Shown here in pieces: positions 8,486-16,797 of a stretch of DNA of 38,052 nucleotides. Both the position numbers and the translations under genes were made by a program. The number at the start of each line of letters is the position of its first letter. Position 1 is the stretch's first letter. Below the pieces are notes generated by a model. It did not search any database. It saw nothing but the letters and a program-made list of their open reading frames with translations, and was not told where the DNA came from. Where the stretch lies: the NCBI RefSeq assembly GCF_022489065.1, contig NZ_JAKVTW010000028.1, forward strand, positions 1 to 38,052, written 5' to 3'. Origin of the DNA: Vreelandella neptunia. GTDB taxonomy: Bacteria > Pseudomonadota > Gammaproteobacteria > Pseudomonadales > Halomonadaceae.

Positions 8486-9556
8486 TTAGGCGCGCTCTAG
8501 GAAGAGCGCCATCAGCGGAGTATTGATATAGAAGTTGCTGCGGCCGACTTTGGTTTTGTCCAGCAGGCCGATATTGACCAGTTCATCCAGGTACTTGGTC
8601 GCGGTGATACGGCTAACGGCCAGATCTTCCATCACGAATTCAATTTTCGTATACGGGTGATTGAACAGGTTGTTCAGCAGTTCCTGCCGGTAGATCTTCG
8701 GACATTCGTCACGCATCCGGTGTTTGGTGTGTTGCATCAACTCGCGTATCTGGCCGATCAGATCAATAGTTTGGCGGGCGGTCTGGCTAACACCCTCCAG
8801 CATGTAGAGTAGCCACGGCTCCCAGTTACCGGTATCGCGCACGGCCTGTAATTCCTGATAGTAGCCAGCCTTGGTCTGAATCAGGTAACGGCTGAGATAA
8901 AGCACGGGCAGGTCGAGTAGGTCTTTGGCGACCAGGTAAAGCATGTTGATAATGCGCCCGGTTCGCCCATTGCCGTCATAGAACGGGTGAATGCTCTCGA
9001 ACTGGTGATGGATGACGGCCATTTTTACCAGCGGATCCGCATCGCACTGTTCATCATCGTTGATATAGGCGACTAAGTTGCCCATTAACGCTTCGATTTC
9101 TGGGGCTGACTGGGGCGGCTCATACACCACCTCTCCGGTGACTTGATTTTTGAGCGCCGTACCGGGCAGCTTACGTAAGCCTGCCCGGTTTTTCTCCAGG
9201 GTTTCCTGAATCAGTAAAATGTCGTGCAGGCGAATCAGCCGGGAGTGTCGAACGCTGCGGAATCCCGCCCGTAATGCCGTTGCGTAGTCCTGAACCTCTT
9301 TGGTTTGTGGTGAGACACTAGCCTCGTCCGCCACAACTGCGCGATAGAGATCGTCCTGGGTAGTGATGATATTTTCGATTTCGGAGCTGTGCCGGGCTTC
9401 TTGCAAGGTCAGCGTGTTGATCAATATTTCTTCGTTAGGGATGGTCGCTGCCACCCCTTTTAGCTCTGCCAAGTAACGATGTGCCTGTGCTGCTTTTTTC
9501 AGCACGGCGCGGGTTTCCCACTGTTCGATGTGTTCAAGGGGCAACGTTGGTAGCAC
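8486..9556 (-). CDS. Fic-domain protein with N-terminal inhibitory motif and C-terminal winged helix
   Basis: The Fic core motif HPFYDGNGRTGR lies near residue 190 of this version (about 210 counting from the upstream ATG). It matches the HxFx(D/E)GNGRxxR signature of AMP-transferring Fic enzymes. Upstream, the Fic_N region contains SSEIEN, matching the (S/T)xxxE(G/N) inhibitory helix of class II Fic proteins, so activity is probably self-restrained. The last 80 residues (TKIEFVMEDLAVSRITATKY) form a winged-helix DNA-binding domain. I prefer a GTG start at 9556, giving SVLPTLPLEHIEQWE. The ATG at 9619 would put a palindromic operator-like element inside the coding region and add an odd hydrophobic leader. 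Fic genes recur inside type I RM operons; the target is unknown. Autoregulation through the palindromes upstream is likely but unproven. Confidence 0.88.
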   Translation of the reverse strand: MLPTLPLEHIEQWETRAVLKKAAQAHRYLAELKGVAATIPNEEILINTLTLQEARHSSEIENIITTQDDLYRAVVADEASVSPQTKEVQDYATALRAGFRSVRHSRLIRLHDILLIQETLEKNRAGLRKLPGTALKNQVTGEVVYEPPQSAPEIEALMGNLVAYINDDEQCDADPLVKMAVIHHQFESIHPFYDGNGRTGRIINMLYLVAKDLLDLPVLYLSRYLIQTKAGYYQELQAVRDTGNWEPWLLYMLEGVSQTARQTIDLIGQIRELMQHTKHRMRDECPKIYRQELLNNLFNHPYTKIEFVMEDLAVSRITATKYLDELVNIGLLDKTKVGRSNFYINTPLMALFLERA

Positions 9557-9576
9557 GGAGCTTCTCTTTTTAGTTA

Positions 9577-9683
9577 ATGTATAGAAAAACAAAAAATCTA
9601 TACATATCGAAGCTGACATGCAAAGGAAAAAGCACTTTTCTTTGCATGTAATCCTGTCAATGTATAGATCGTGGCTATCTATA
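9577..9683. promoter_or_regulatory. Cluster of three inverted repeats upstream of fic
   Basis: Three inverted repeats lie in 107 bases between hsdR and fic. The first pairs ATGTATAGA (9577-9585) with TCTATACAT (9597-9605), with an 11-base spacer. The second pairs ACATGCAAAG (9616-9625) with CTTTGCATGT (9640-9649). The third pairs TATAGAT (9663-9669) with ATCTATA (9677-9683). The TGTATAGA core is shared by the first and third. This is the layout of an operator region for a dimeric repressor. The winged helix of the Fic protein is the obvious candidate binder. It suggests an internal promoter for fic-hsdM-hsdS separate from that of hsdR. Confidence 0.55.
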
Positions 9684-9780
9684 GGTATTTTCTAGGGCTA
9701 GTTTGGCATGCGTCATGTCGAAAGAACCGCAAAAAATCGACATATAGTAAATGGATGTCGATGCCATCAACATTCATCGA

Positions 9781-12700
9781 TCATGCGCTCAGCTCTGGCC
9801 AAACCGCTTCGTTTAGCTCTTCTAGCACTGTATCAAGCTGCGCGCCCAATACCTTATCCATCTGCTTTGAGCCACCGTCATCTGAAAAGCGATTATTTAC
9901 AAACTCGCGATCGATGATCACTTCGTGCACCAGCTGTTTGGCTAGGCGGTCTAGCCACTTGCGCTGGGCCGTTGACCAATCGTGCTGGGTATAGATGCGG
10001 TCCATGGCTTCAGCTACACGCTGTTCAAAAGGCTTTAGAGGCTCGCCCAGCGCTGCGCGGCGGATATGGCCGATGATGCTGGCCGCTATGTCTTTATTGG
10101 TCTGGTTACGCACGGCGCTTTGCAGGTTGGCCTCCGAATAGCCGTGATTATCCAACAGTACTTTCACTTCCTTCAGTTGCTGGCGCGTAAGGTCGCGAGG
10201 CTTGTTGACGACCACGGCCAGGGCTGTCGATTGGTTAACCTGCTCCTTGATAAACGCATTGAAACTGTCCAGGTAGTCCTCAGGCCGTTGATGCACACCG
10301 TAGCTTTGGGTGGGCTCCTGGATGAGTTTGTCTTCATGATGCGAAATCACGGGCATTTTGTCGCTGCCAACCAGTGTTTTCACTTGGCTAAGCTGATTGA
10401 TCAGGCCGCTATGCTGGCGGATAAATACCGACGCTTCGCGAGGACCCAGTTTCTGCAGATGTTGGTGCAGGTTTTTCGGCTCGACTCCCCACAGTTCATG
10501 CAGTTCGTCGAGCTTGTTTTTCAGTGCTGGGCGACTTTCGGCTTTATTGTCAGCCTTGCGCAGTACGCGCATGACTTTCTGGCTGAGCTGGCTAAGCACC
10601 ACATCAGCCTGGCTTTCACCTAACTGATCGCCCGGGCTATTTAGCGCCGCTTCTAGGTGGTTCTCGTCGGTCAGCTCATCGACCAGTTGCTCCAGGGTGA
10701 TGTTGGGATCCCTCACCAGGGGCTTCATGGTATTGATCTCGGAAAGCGCAGCGTAGATATCGACCGGGTCATAAATGCGGAACACGGTTTTGCCGATCTC
10801 ATCGCAACGCCTTGTGGCACGGCCAATCATTTGCTCGTACAGGATGCGCGAGCGTACCCGACGCATAAACACCAAGTGACTTATTTTGGGTACATCAATG
10901 CCAGTCGTCAGTAGGTCAACCGTAATGGCAATACTGGGATAACGCTCATTCTTATAACGACGAATCAGTTGATCGACCTTATCGCTCTTGCCGGTAATTT
11001 TGGCCACGGCGGCCTCGTTGTAGCTGCCGTTATAGAGCTCTTTAAAGGCATCATCCAATAACCGCTTGATCATATCCGCATGCAGATCGGTGGCACAGAA
11101 AATCAGCGCCTTTTCATCATCAAAGGGATCTAATTCCTTCGCCAGCTGTTCGCAGATGACCTGATTGAAGTTTTCATTGATCACCCGGCGATTAAACGCC
11201 TCCACCTCAAAACTCAGTTCATCTTCGAGTTCCGTAGTATCCACTTCTCCGGTCTGGGTGTTGATCACCTCTATTGGCTTACCTTTTTCAAACTGGATGC
11301 CGTTTTTGGTCAACAGAGTTTCATAGCGAAGCGGCGGCTCATGGTCAATCAGCCAATCGTCCGCCACGGCTTCGCGATAGGAGTAGGTGAAAACCGGTTT
11401 GCCGAAAATGTCGCTGGTGTGCCTGGCTGGGGTGGCCGTCAGGCCGATTTTGACAGCATCGAAGTAGTCCAGCACGCGCCGATAACTGGAGATGTATTGA
11501 CTGGCATCGCGGGTCGCGAGTTCGCCATCGGTCATTTCCTGGTCGAGCGTATAACCCCGGTGGGCTTCGTCGATAATGATGCAATCAAACTGGTCAATGG
11601 GCGGTGGCTGATCGCTCATAAAGATGCGTTTCACCATGGCCTGAACGGTAGCGACCTGCACGCGGGTCTCAGCCTCGGCCGCCATATCACCCAGCTCAGC
11701 AACATTGTAAATCTTGCTCAGGGTCTGGTTCTGCTCTAAAGGCGCTTCATTAAAGGCGTCGATGGCCTGCTGCCCAAGCGCGGTCCGGTCGACCAAAAAC
11801 AGAATGCGGTGGTACCGTTCGGTTTTAAGAAAACGGTACATTAGGCCAATGATGGTGCGGGTTTTACCCGTGCCGGTGGCCATGGCCAGCAGCACTGAAC
11901 GGACGTTTCGGGCCAGCGCACTTTCAGTCGCAGCGATAGCATTCTGTTGATAGTCGCGTAGTTTCAGATAACCGAAGGGTTCATTCTTGAGCAGCTTTTC
12001 TGCGTTTTCTTTATCGCGTTCCAGTAGGTCCAGCAAACCACCCGGCGTGTGGAATTGCGACAGTGCCCGACGAAGATTACTGGGCTCCCGCACATCCCGA
12101 AACCAGGTACCCGATTGTTCAGCCAGTTGGGGGACATAGGGGCGACCATTGCAGGAATACACAAAAGGCACCATATAGTGGCCTGAGTCATCAGCAGGCC
12201 AGGCAATGGTTCGCCCTGTAAGCTCCCAGGTACCTACCAAAGGAGCCTCAACGTGGATCCCTTTACTGTACCGTTCGGCCTGTTCAATTTTGCCGGCCAC
12301 GTTGGTGTTTTCTTTCTTGGCTTCTACCACCGCGATGGGAGCAAGGCCTACAAACAGCACATAGTCAGCCCTGCCTTTTTTGCCGTTGTGTTGCGTAGGC
12401 CATTCGGCGATCGCGCGGTAGGCTCCCTTTTCAGGCCGCGCACCCTTTTGATAAGTAATCTCCAGGCTGTCGGCTTCCCAACCCGCCTCAGCCAGTTGCT
12501 GATCAATTAGGATTCGGGTGAGTTCTTCGTTCAGTACCAGGGTATCGGTGGCGGCTTTGGTTTGCTTGGTAACTTGCTGGCGCTGCCGATTAACGGTTTG
12601 TTCGTCTTGCTCCATGAGCTTCTTTTGCAGGGCTTTGATTTTGTTTTCATAGGCCGCTTGCTGTTGCGCCAGCGCTTCCTCATGCTGACGGGCTTGTTCT

Positions 12701-13344
12701 GCTAGCGCCCTAGCTTCTTCATCCATGGCCTGAGCCAGGGCTTCGTATTCGGTCTTTTCTTTATCAATCAGTTGGCTGAGTTGCTGGCTGCTGCTTAATT
12801 CGACATTCGCTTTTTGCAGGTCATGGCGCAGTTTTTCGATGTCAGCTTGCCACTGGCGTAGCTGGGCACTGGGATCTTCAGGTGGCACGAACGGACCCGG
12901 TTTGAATCCTGCACCAGCGCTGCCAAACGAGCGGTGGAACCAAATGGCTAGCTCTCTGGCCAACTTAAGGCCGCCCATGGCCTCTTTGTGGCGAGTGCGA
13001 AACTGGTGGGCCGCTTTATTGCCTTCTATACGTAGAGTATGAAAAAGCTCTCGTACTTGAGACTCAAGCCGAATCTCACGATTTAGGCGATAAAGGAGAT
13101 CGGATTGGCTTGTCTGGTCATCGAAATCTACCCCTGATAACGCAGCCATGTGCTGAGCAAGCGCCTCACTCAACTGGCGCAGCTTGATTAACGTGGTGTT
13201 GGGGTCGCTGGCGAATGCCCCCTCGGCAGCTGACGCCAGCTGCACAAAAAGCGCGTCGTGCTCGGCCAGGAAGCCGAAGTTTGCTGATTTTTGGTCGCTG
13301 ACTCGCACAAACGCTCCATTTCGTATGGAATTGGCATTCACCAC
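9781..13344 (-). CDS. hsdR: Type I restriction endonuclease motor subunit HsdR
   Basis: This 1,187-residue HsdR has an N-terminal DUF4145-like region (about residues 15-130). A long coiled coil (about 165-265, rich in Gln, Glu and Ala) follows. Next is the HSDR_N nuclease domain with GRADYVLF and VVEAKKEN (catalytic Asp and E-x-K near residues 327-341). The SF2 helicase motor has Walker A MATGTGKTRT (about 486-495) and Walker B IIDEAHRGYT (about 588-597), then the second RecA fold with FMRRVRSRILYEQMIGRATR. The C-terminal EcoEI-type domain ends the protein. The start is probably one of two adjacent GTG codons at 13344 or 13341. HsdR translocates and cleaves unmethylated DNA when bound to HsdM and HsdS. 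It is the first gene of the RM locus. Confidence 0.95.
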   Translation of the reverse strand: MVNANSIRNGAFVRVSDQKSANFGFLAEHDALFVQLASAAEGAFASDPNTTLIKLRQLSEALAQHMAALSGVDFDDQTSQSDLLYRLNREIRLESQVRELFHTLRIEGNKAAHQFRTRHKEAMGGLKLARELAIWFHRSFGSAGAGFKPGPFVPPEDPSAQLRQWQADIEKLRHDLQKANVELSSSQQLSQLIDKEKTEYEALAQAMDEEARALAEQARQHEEALAQQQAAYENKIKALQKKLMEQDEQTVNRQRQQVTKQTKAATDTLVLNEELTRILIDQQLAEAGWEADSLEITYQKGARPEKGAYRAIAEWPTQHNGKKGRADYVLFVGLAPIAVVEAKKENTNVAGKIEQAERYSKGIHVEAPLVGTWELTGRTIAWPADDSGHYMVPFVYSCNGRPYVPQLAEQSGTWFRDVREPSNLRRALSQFHTPGGLLDLLERDKENAEKLLKNEPFGYLKLRDYQQNAIAATESALARNVRSVLLAMATGTGKTRTIIGLMYRFLKTERYHRILFLVDRTALGQQAIDAFNEAPLEQNQTLSKIYNVAELGDMAAEAETRVQVATVQAMVKRIFMSDQPPPIDQFDCIIIDEAHRGYTLDQEMTDGELATRDASQYISSYRRVLDYFDAVKIGLTATPARHTSDIFGKPVFTYSYREAVADDWLIDHEPPLRYETLLTKNGIQFEKGKPIEVINTQTGEVDTTELEDELSFEVEAFNRRVINENFNQVICEQLAKELDPFDDEKALIFCATDLHADMIKRLLDDAFKELYNGSYNEAAVAKITGKSDKVDQLIRRYKNERYPSIAITVDLLTTGIDVPKISHLVFMRRVRSRILYEQMIGRATRRCDEIGKTVFRIYDPVDIYAALSEINTMKPLVRDPNITLEQLVDELTDENHLEAALNSPGDQLGESQADVVLSQLSQKVMRVLRKADNKAESRPALKNKLDELHELWGVEPKNLHQHLQKLGPREASVFIRQHSGLINQLSQVKTLVGSDKMPVISHHEDKLIQEPTQSYGVHQRPEDYLDSFNAFIKEQVNQSTALAVVVNKPRDLTRQQLKEVKVLLDNHGYSEANLQSAVRNQTNKDIAASIIGHIRRAALGEPLKPFEQRVAEAMDRIYTQHDWSTAQRKWLDRLAKQLVHEVIIDREFVNNRFSDDGGSKQMDKVLGAQLDTVLEELNEAVWPELSA

Positions 13345-13485
13345 GGAGGGCTCAGCCCTCAGTATTATGTGGCTAGCCCAAGACTTTATCAGGGTAAGGC
13401 GAAATGAGCAGCCCCATTACGACTGAAGATGGAATTGATCCAATGATGCGTTGCATTGAGCCACCAGAAAGCAAAATTGGGCGTC

Positions 13486-13580
13486 AAAAGTACACACAGT
13501 GTACTTTTTAGTACCTCATAGATCACTTGGCTTTATTTGATCTAAAAAAAGTGCGTGAAAAGTACACTGTGTGTACTTTT
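13486..13580. promoter_or_regulatory. Pair of 23-bp palindromes in inverted orientation upstream of hsdR
   Basis: Positions 13486-13508 and 13558-13580 are exact reverse complements of each other, and each is itself a palindrome. The arms are AAAAGTACAC and GTGTACTTTT around a three-base centre (ACA in one, TGT in the other). The centres are 72 bases apart, close to seven helical turns. A TTGACG at 13480-13485 (read on the minus strand) directly abuts the first copy and could be the -35 box of the hsdR promoter; no good -10 was found. Two cooperative repressor sites that loop DNA upstream of hsdR are the simplest reading. A recombination site is the alternative. Confidence 0.6.
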
Positions 13581-14184
13581 AATGCTCCTTTTAGGATATT
13601 GAAGTGGCTGCAGATTCACGCCAGAATTCCGTTGACTTTTAGATCTAAAAGCTTAAACATAAGCTTTGAAAACCGCGTCTTAGTTGGCGTGGCACCGTAG
13701 CTGGCGGTGAGAAACGAAACAGCGCTTAAAAGCAGGTCAAACCTGCGCCCTTCCAGCGCCAAGCAAGTGGCACCCCACGAAACCATTTCTTTATATAAAC
13801 GCCATCGCAAGTTAGCGCCCCATCGACTACCTATAAAACCTCACGATGTGTAATGCATCAGAAAATGAGATAAAACCGAAGATTGTAAAAAAACCCTTTT
13901 TTATCAATAGGCTTTACGCAATCGAAAAACTGAAAATGGACATAAACTGGAACTAAAACCCAGCGAGCGACAGAACATTATGTCAGTCGAGCATCATCTC
14001 GAACATGCTCTCATTGTCCGCTTTCGACATTAATGCCCAAAGTGGCATCCCTCTCCTGTGAACGCGTTGATGACGCGACATCTCCCTGGGCCATATCGGC
14101 TATCAGATGAACAGCGATAACGAAAATCGTGCACGCAGCGGCACAAGCGACGGTCAAGGCTCCAACTTTAGGAGTGAACACTGA
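13581..14184. other. Intergenic region between the RM locus and the integrase, no gene supported
   Basis: About 600 bases with no convincing coding frame. A 64-codon minus-strand frame (13616-13810) lacks protein-like character and a ribosome-binding site. I recognise no RNA gene. The stretch probably contains the integrase promoter and leftovers of earlier insertions. Confidence 0.5.
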
Positions 14185-14245
14185 CTGCGACGTACAGGGC
14201 AGATCGTCGGGCGCGGGGGGTAGATCTGCCTATTTTTAGTCGCAG
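14185..14245. repeat. Two-tier inverted repeat (large hairpin) upstream of the integrase
   Basis: An outer 7-bp stem pairs CTGCGAC (14185-14191) with GTCGCAG (14239-14245). Inside it an 8-bp stem pairs GGCAGATC (14198-14205) with GATCTGCC (14223-14230) around a G-rich loop. The inner stem is followed by TATTTTTA on the plus strand, so it could act as a terminator. The outer stem encloses that T-run, which is unusual for a terminator. The element lies 65 bases before the integrase start. It may be a recombination site or a folded 5' leader that controls the integrase. Confidence 0.45.
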
Positions 14246-14310
14246 ACCTCGCCGCACATAGCTGTACCTTTTTATTTATAGACAATGAGACTCAGATTGA
14301 GGAGAGGGTT

Positions 14311-15273
14311 ATGGCAGTACCAAAAGGGTATGCGGGGTGGTCTCTAAGAAAACGCAATTTTGGGTATGGGAGGCGGCTTGGTTACGCTGCGCTATCAGCA
14401 CTTAACGATAAATATGGCTGCCAGGATCACTTTCAGACAAGGCATAGCCACCACGCACGCTTTGCCAATTTCGTGCGCTGGATCAAAGAGCACTATGAAG
14501 TAAAAGACGCACGGAAGATTACAAAAGAGCACATTTCAGCTTATGAAAAACACCTGCATGAGTCTGTTACCGACGGTACTTATTCAATTCATTATGCTCA
14601 AAATCTGCTCTCGACTTTGAACGTTGTAATGCGCTGTATGAGACATGATCGCCGTTTATATGTCTCACCGTCCAGGTTAGTTGGCAAACGGACCCATATC
14701 CGCCAAACAGAACCTCAAGGGGAGCGTTTTGAAAATGTAGAACAAGCAGCGCAGGCTTTGGAGCAAGCACAAAACCCAAGGGCAGCAGCTGTATTACTAC
14801 TTGCCAGAGCTTTTGGTATGCGTGTACGTGAAGCTTCACTCGCAAATCTAGAACGGCTTTATAGTGAAGCCAAGCAGTATGGGGAATGTAGAATCCTTGA
14901 AGGCACGAAAGGTGGTAGACAGAGTGATGATCGTGAAGTCCCCATGGAGAAGACCCAGTGGCAAGCATTAGAATACGCTATTCAGCATTCGCCCGAAGGC
15001 AGCACCAATCTGCTTCACATGGACGAGACTTATCAAATCTTCAAGCACAGTGTCATTAATCCCGGACGCCTAATCATCCTGGCGCATGGACTGATTAGCT
15101 ATAGGGAAATGCGTGCTGCTTTTGCTATCGAGACGTATGAACAAGAATCGGAGCAACTTGCGCCAATTAAAAAGGCACCAATTGACAAGGAGGCCCATTC
15201 GAGAGGGATGCAAAAAACCTCGACGCTGCTAGGCCATAACCGCCCATATATTTCAAGAAGCTACGTGGGCTAA
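14311..15273 (+). CDS. Tyrosine-recombinase-like integrase domain protein (Integrase_1 type)
   Basis: This 320-residue protein has a SAM-like core-binding domain (about residues 30-125, with HISAYEKHLHESV). A catalytic domain follows, with AFGMRVREASLANL (first catalytic Arg near residue 170) and LEGTKGGRQSDDREVPM (beta-hairpin Lys region). The usual HxxR box reads YREMRAAFA, and the C-terminal box reads LLGHNRPYISRSYVG with the presumed nucleophilic Tyr near the end. The unusual HxxR and short C-terminus match the Integrase_1 (PF12835) type rather than the classical phage Int. A good GGAGAGG ribosome-binding site precedes ATG. It cuts and joins DNA at short sites. It sits at the boundary between the RM locus and the next block; the cognate att site is not identified. 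Confidence 0.85.
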   Translation: MAVPKGYAGWSLRKRNFGYGRRLGYAALSALNDKYGCQDHFQTRHSHHARFANFVRWIKEHYEVKDARKITKEHISAYEKHLHESVTDGTYSIHYAQNLLSTLNVVMRCMRHDRRLYVSPSRLVGKRTHIRQTEPQGERFENVEQAAQALEQAQNPRAAAVLLLARAFGMRVREASLANLERLYSEAKQYGECRILEGTKGGRQSDDREVPMEKTQWQALEYAIQHSPEGSTNLLHMDETYQIFKHSVINPGRLIILAHGLISYREMRAAFAIETYEQESEQLAPIKKAPIDKEAHSRGMQKTSTLLGHNRPYISRSYVG

Positions 15274-15277
15274 CCAT

Positions 15278-15631
15278 ATGAACCTGAGACTAATTTATAC
15301 CCGTATCAAGTTTAATGACATGAAGCCACCACATCCCGCGCGCCATCGAAACCGTATCCAAAAAATTGCTGATACCGTGGAGGATAGATTTCCAGAAGTT
15401 AATCGACCTGAGAAAATAAAGTTGAAGCATATTCAGTGGTTTTCAAACTACTGGCTTGAAGCGCAGGGATACAGCCCGGCGACACGTGCAGACTACATTA
15501 GCTCTCTGAAATTGCTTATTGCAGCACTCGGAAGAAGCGATCATTGGTTAGGCCCGCTAGGATTGAAGCCGAAGGGAGCAGGTGGAAGACCGAGGACGAG
15601 CCGTGTTGTAAAGAGTAAAAAATACTATTAA
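15278..15631 (+). CDS. Small SAM-like core-binding-domain protein next to the integrase
   Basis: This 117-residue basic protein begins four bases after the integrase stop, so it is almost certainly co-transcribed and translationally coupled. Its central part (about residues 48-90, WFSNYWLEAQGYSPATRADY and then SLKLLIAALGR) resembles the N-terminal helical core-binding domain of tyrosine recombinases. The C-terminal tail is Gly, Arg and Lys rich (GAGGRPRTSRVVKSKKYY), suggesting DNA binding. No catalytic residues are present. It may be a recombination accessory factor, or the stranded N-terminal domain of a second recombinase whose catalytic part has been lost. An in-frame Met at codon 15 is an alternative start; neither start has a clear ribosome-binding site. 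Confidence 0.6.
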   Translation: MNLRLIYTRIKFNDMKPPHPARHRNRIQKIADTVEDRFPEVNRPEKIKLKHIQWFSNYWLEAQGYSPATRADYISSLKLLIAALGRSDHWLGPLGLKPKGAGGRPRTSRVVKSKKYY

Positions 15632-15756
15632 TGAAAGCGTTGACGTATACAGAAATAGTTCTTCATCCCCGCTGAAGGCGTTGTTCAATGGTCACGGTGG
15701 TCATGTCACATCCTCGTTGATGTCGAATACGCATTGTCAGGTAGCACAACTCATCA

Positions 15757-16797
15757 TTAGCGGCGAATACGCGTTTGCTCTTGAGCCACGATGTCATCAA
15801 AAACATCTTGGATTTGACGTGCCATAGTGGACTGAAAGGCATTAGCGGGTTGGGCAGTATCAATGTTCTGATTGGCTGCACGATCTACTAACATGCGATG
15901 ACCGCCGCGAATTTCATCAAAGGCCAACATGCCCGCTTCATCTCTTACGCGCTGACGCTGAATGATAAAAGCGCTGCTGCCATCTGCAGAAGGCATTAAA
16001 CGCCATAAAATATTACGGTGGGCCCCTTGCTCAACAAAGCGCCTAACTTCCAAATAACGCGGATCTCCCGTGGAAGAGTAAAGGTTATCGATTTTTTTTA
16101 ATGTCCACTGCTGCGACATTTGTCGGCCATGCTGGGTGTTTCCCAATGGCGAGAAATTGTATTTGCTTTCAGATACCAGCACATCTCGGATACTGCGATC
16201 ACTACGATACTTCACAAACAACCCATCAATACCGTTGCGTCCCACCTCACCTGGCAACTGCCGCCAACCGGAAGAGGTGTAGTACGCATTCATGACGCGT
16301 TCGTTAAGTTCACCCACTTTGTGGTTAACAGCTATTGGTGAGAGATGGGGCAGTTGCCAGCTCATAAGCCGGTGCAGCGAAGAGCGCTGCTGGGTGATAA
16401 GAAACGATTGGTGATCACAACCTGGCGAGTTAAGGCAACGAGCAAGCAAAATAGGTGCATTATTTCCCACAGCTCTATAAGTCGCGCCTAAGCGAGTCAC
16501 TTGGGTGAGCGATATATCCCCTCGGGCCTGAGCCAAGGTAAGTAACTGCCGCAGGTCATTGCTGGTGTCACCTGACTGCATAGAGCGGTACACAACATGC
16601 GCCCCAGAAACGCCTCGCGCCATCGACCGCTGATGTTGGCTGACAGTCCGTGTACCCGTAATCATGACCTTAAGACCTTGATATCCTTCGCGTACCGACT
16701 GTGGATTAGGAAACGCAGCGGCGCTTAGGACGTATGACAGGCTAAACGCCGACACCCATATCGCTAGGCTACGGCTAGTCATGGAAGCTACCTTCAT
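15757..16797 (-). CDS. Exported protein with PD-(D/E)XK-like nuclease/toxin domain
   Basis: This 346-residue protein starts with a signal peptide (SLAIWVSAFSLSYVLSAAAF, cleavage probably near residue 28). The region from 185 to 245 looks like the nuclease fold seen in polymorphic toxins. GRNGIDGLFV supplies an Asp (D191), VLVSESKYNF supplies E-x-K (E210, K212), and HGRQMSQQWTLKKIDNL supplies a conserved Gln-Met-Ser motif. Two Cys residues (CLNSPGC) could form a disulfide in the periplasm. ATG at 16782 is an equally good start. The gene overlaps the end of the upstream TPR protein gene by 23 bases, so the two are one operon. The fold predicts DNA or RNA cleavage outside the cytoplasm or in a target cell. 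No immunity gene is evident. Domain assignment is from motif reading only. Confidence 0.6.
   Translation of the reverse strand: MKVASMTSRSLAIWVSAFSLSYVLSAAAFPNPQSVREGYQGLKVMITGTRTVSQHQRSMARGVSGAHVVYRSMQSGDTSNDLRQLLTLAQARGDISLTQVTRLGATYRAVGNNAPILLARCLNSPGCDHQSFLITQQRSSLHRLMSWQLPHLSPIAVNHKVGELNERVMNAYYTSSGWRQLPGEVGRNGIDGLFVKYRSDRSIRDVLVSESKYNFSPLGNTQHGRQMSQQWTLKKIDNLYSSTGDPRYLEVRRFVEQGAHRNILWRLMPSADGSSAFIIQRQRVRDEAGMLAFDEIRGGHRMLVDRAANQNIDTAQPANAFQSTMARQIQDVFDDIVAQEQTRIRR

Noticed and set aside
7865..8500. 211-codon plus-strand frame opposite hsdM
   Set aside because: Antisense shadow of the well-supported methyltransferase gene.
10066..10623. 185-codon plus-strand frame opposite hsdR
   Set aside because: It lies wholly within hsdR and its sequence is the complement of a conserved coding region.
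13616..13810. 64-codon minus-strand frame between hsdR and the integrase
   Set aside because: No ribosome-binding site, no protein-like pattern and no recognisable family; likely chance.
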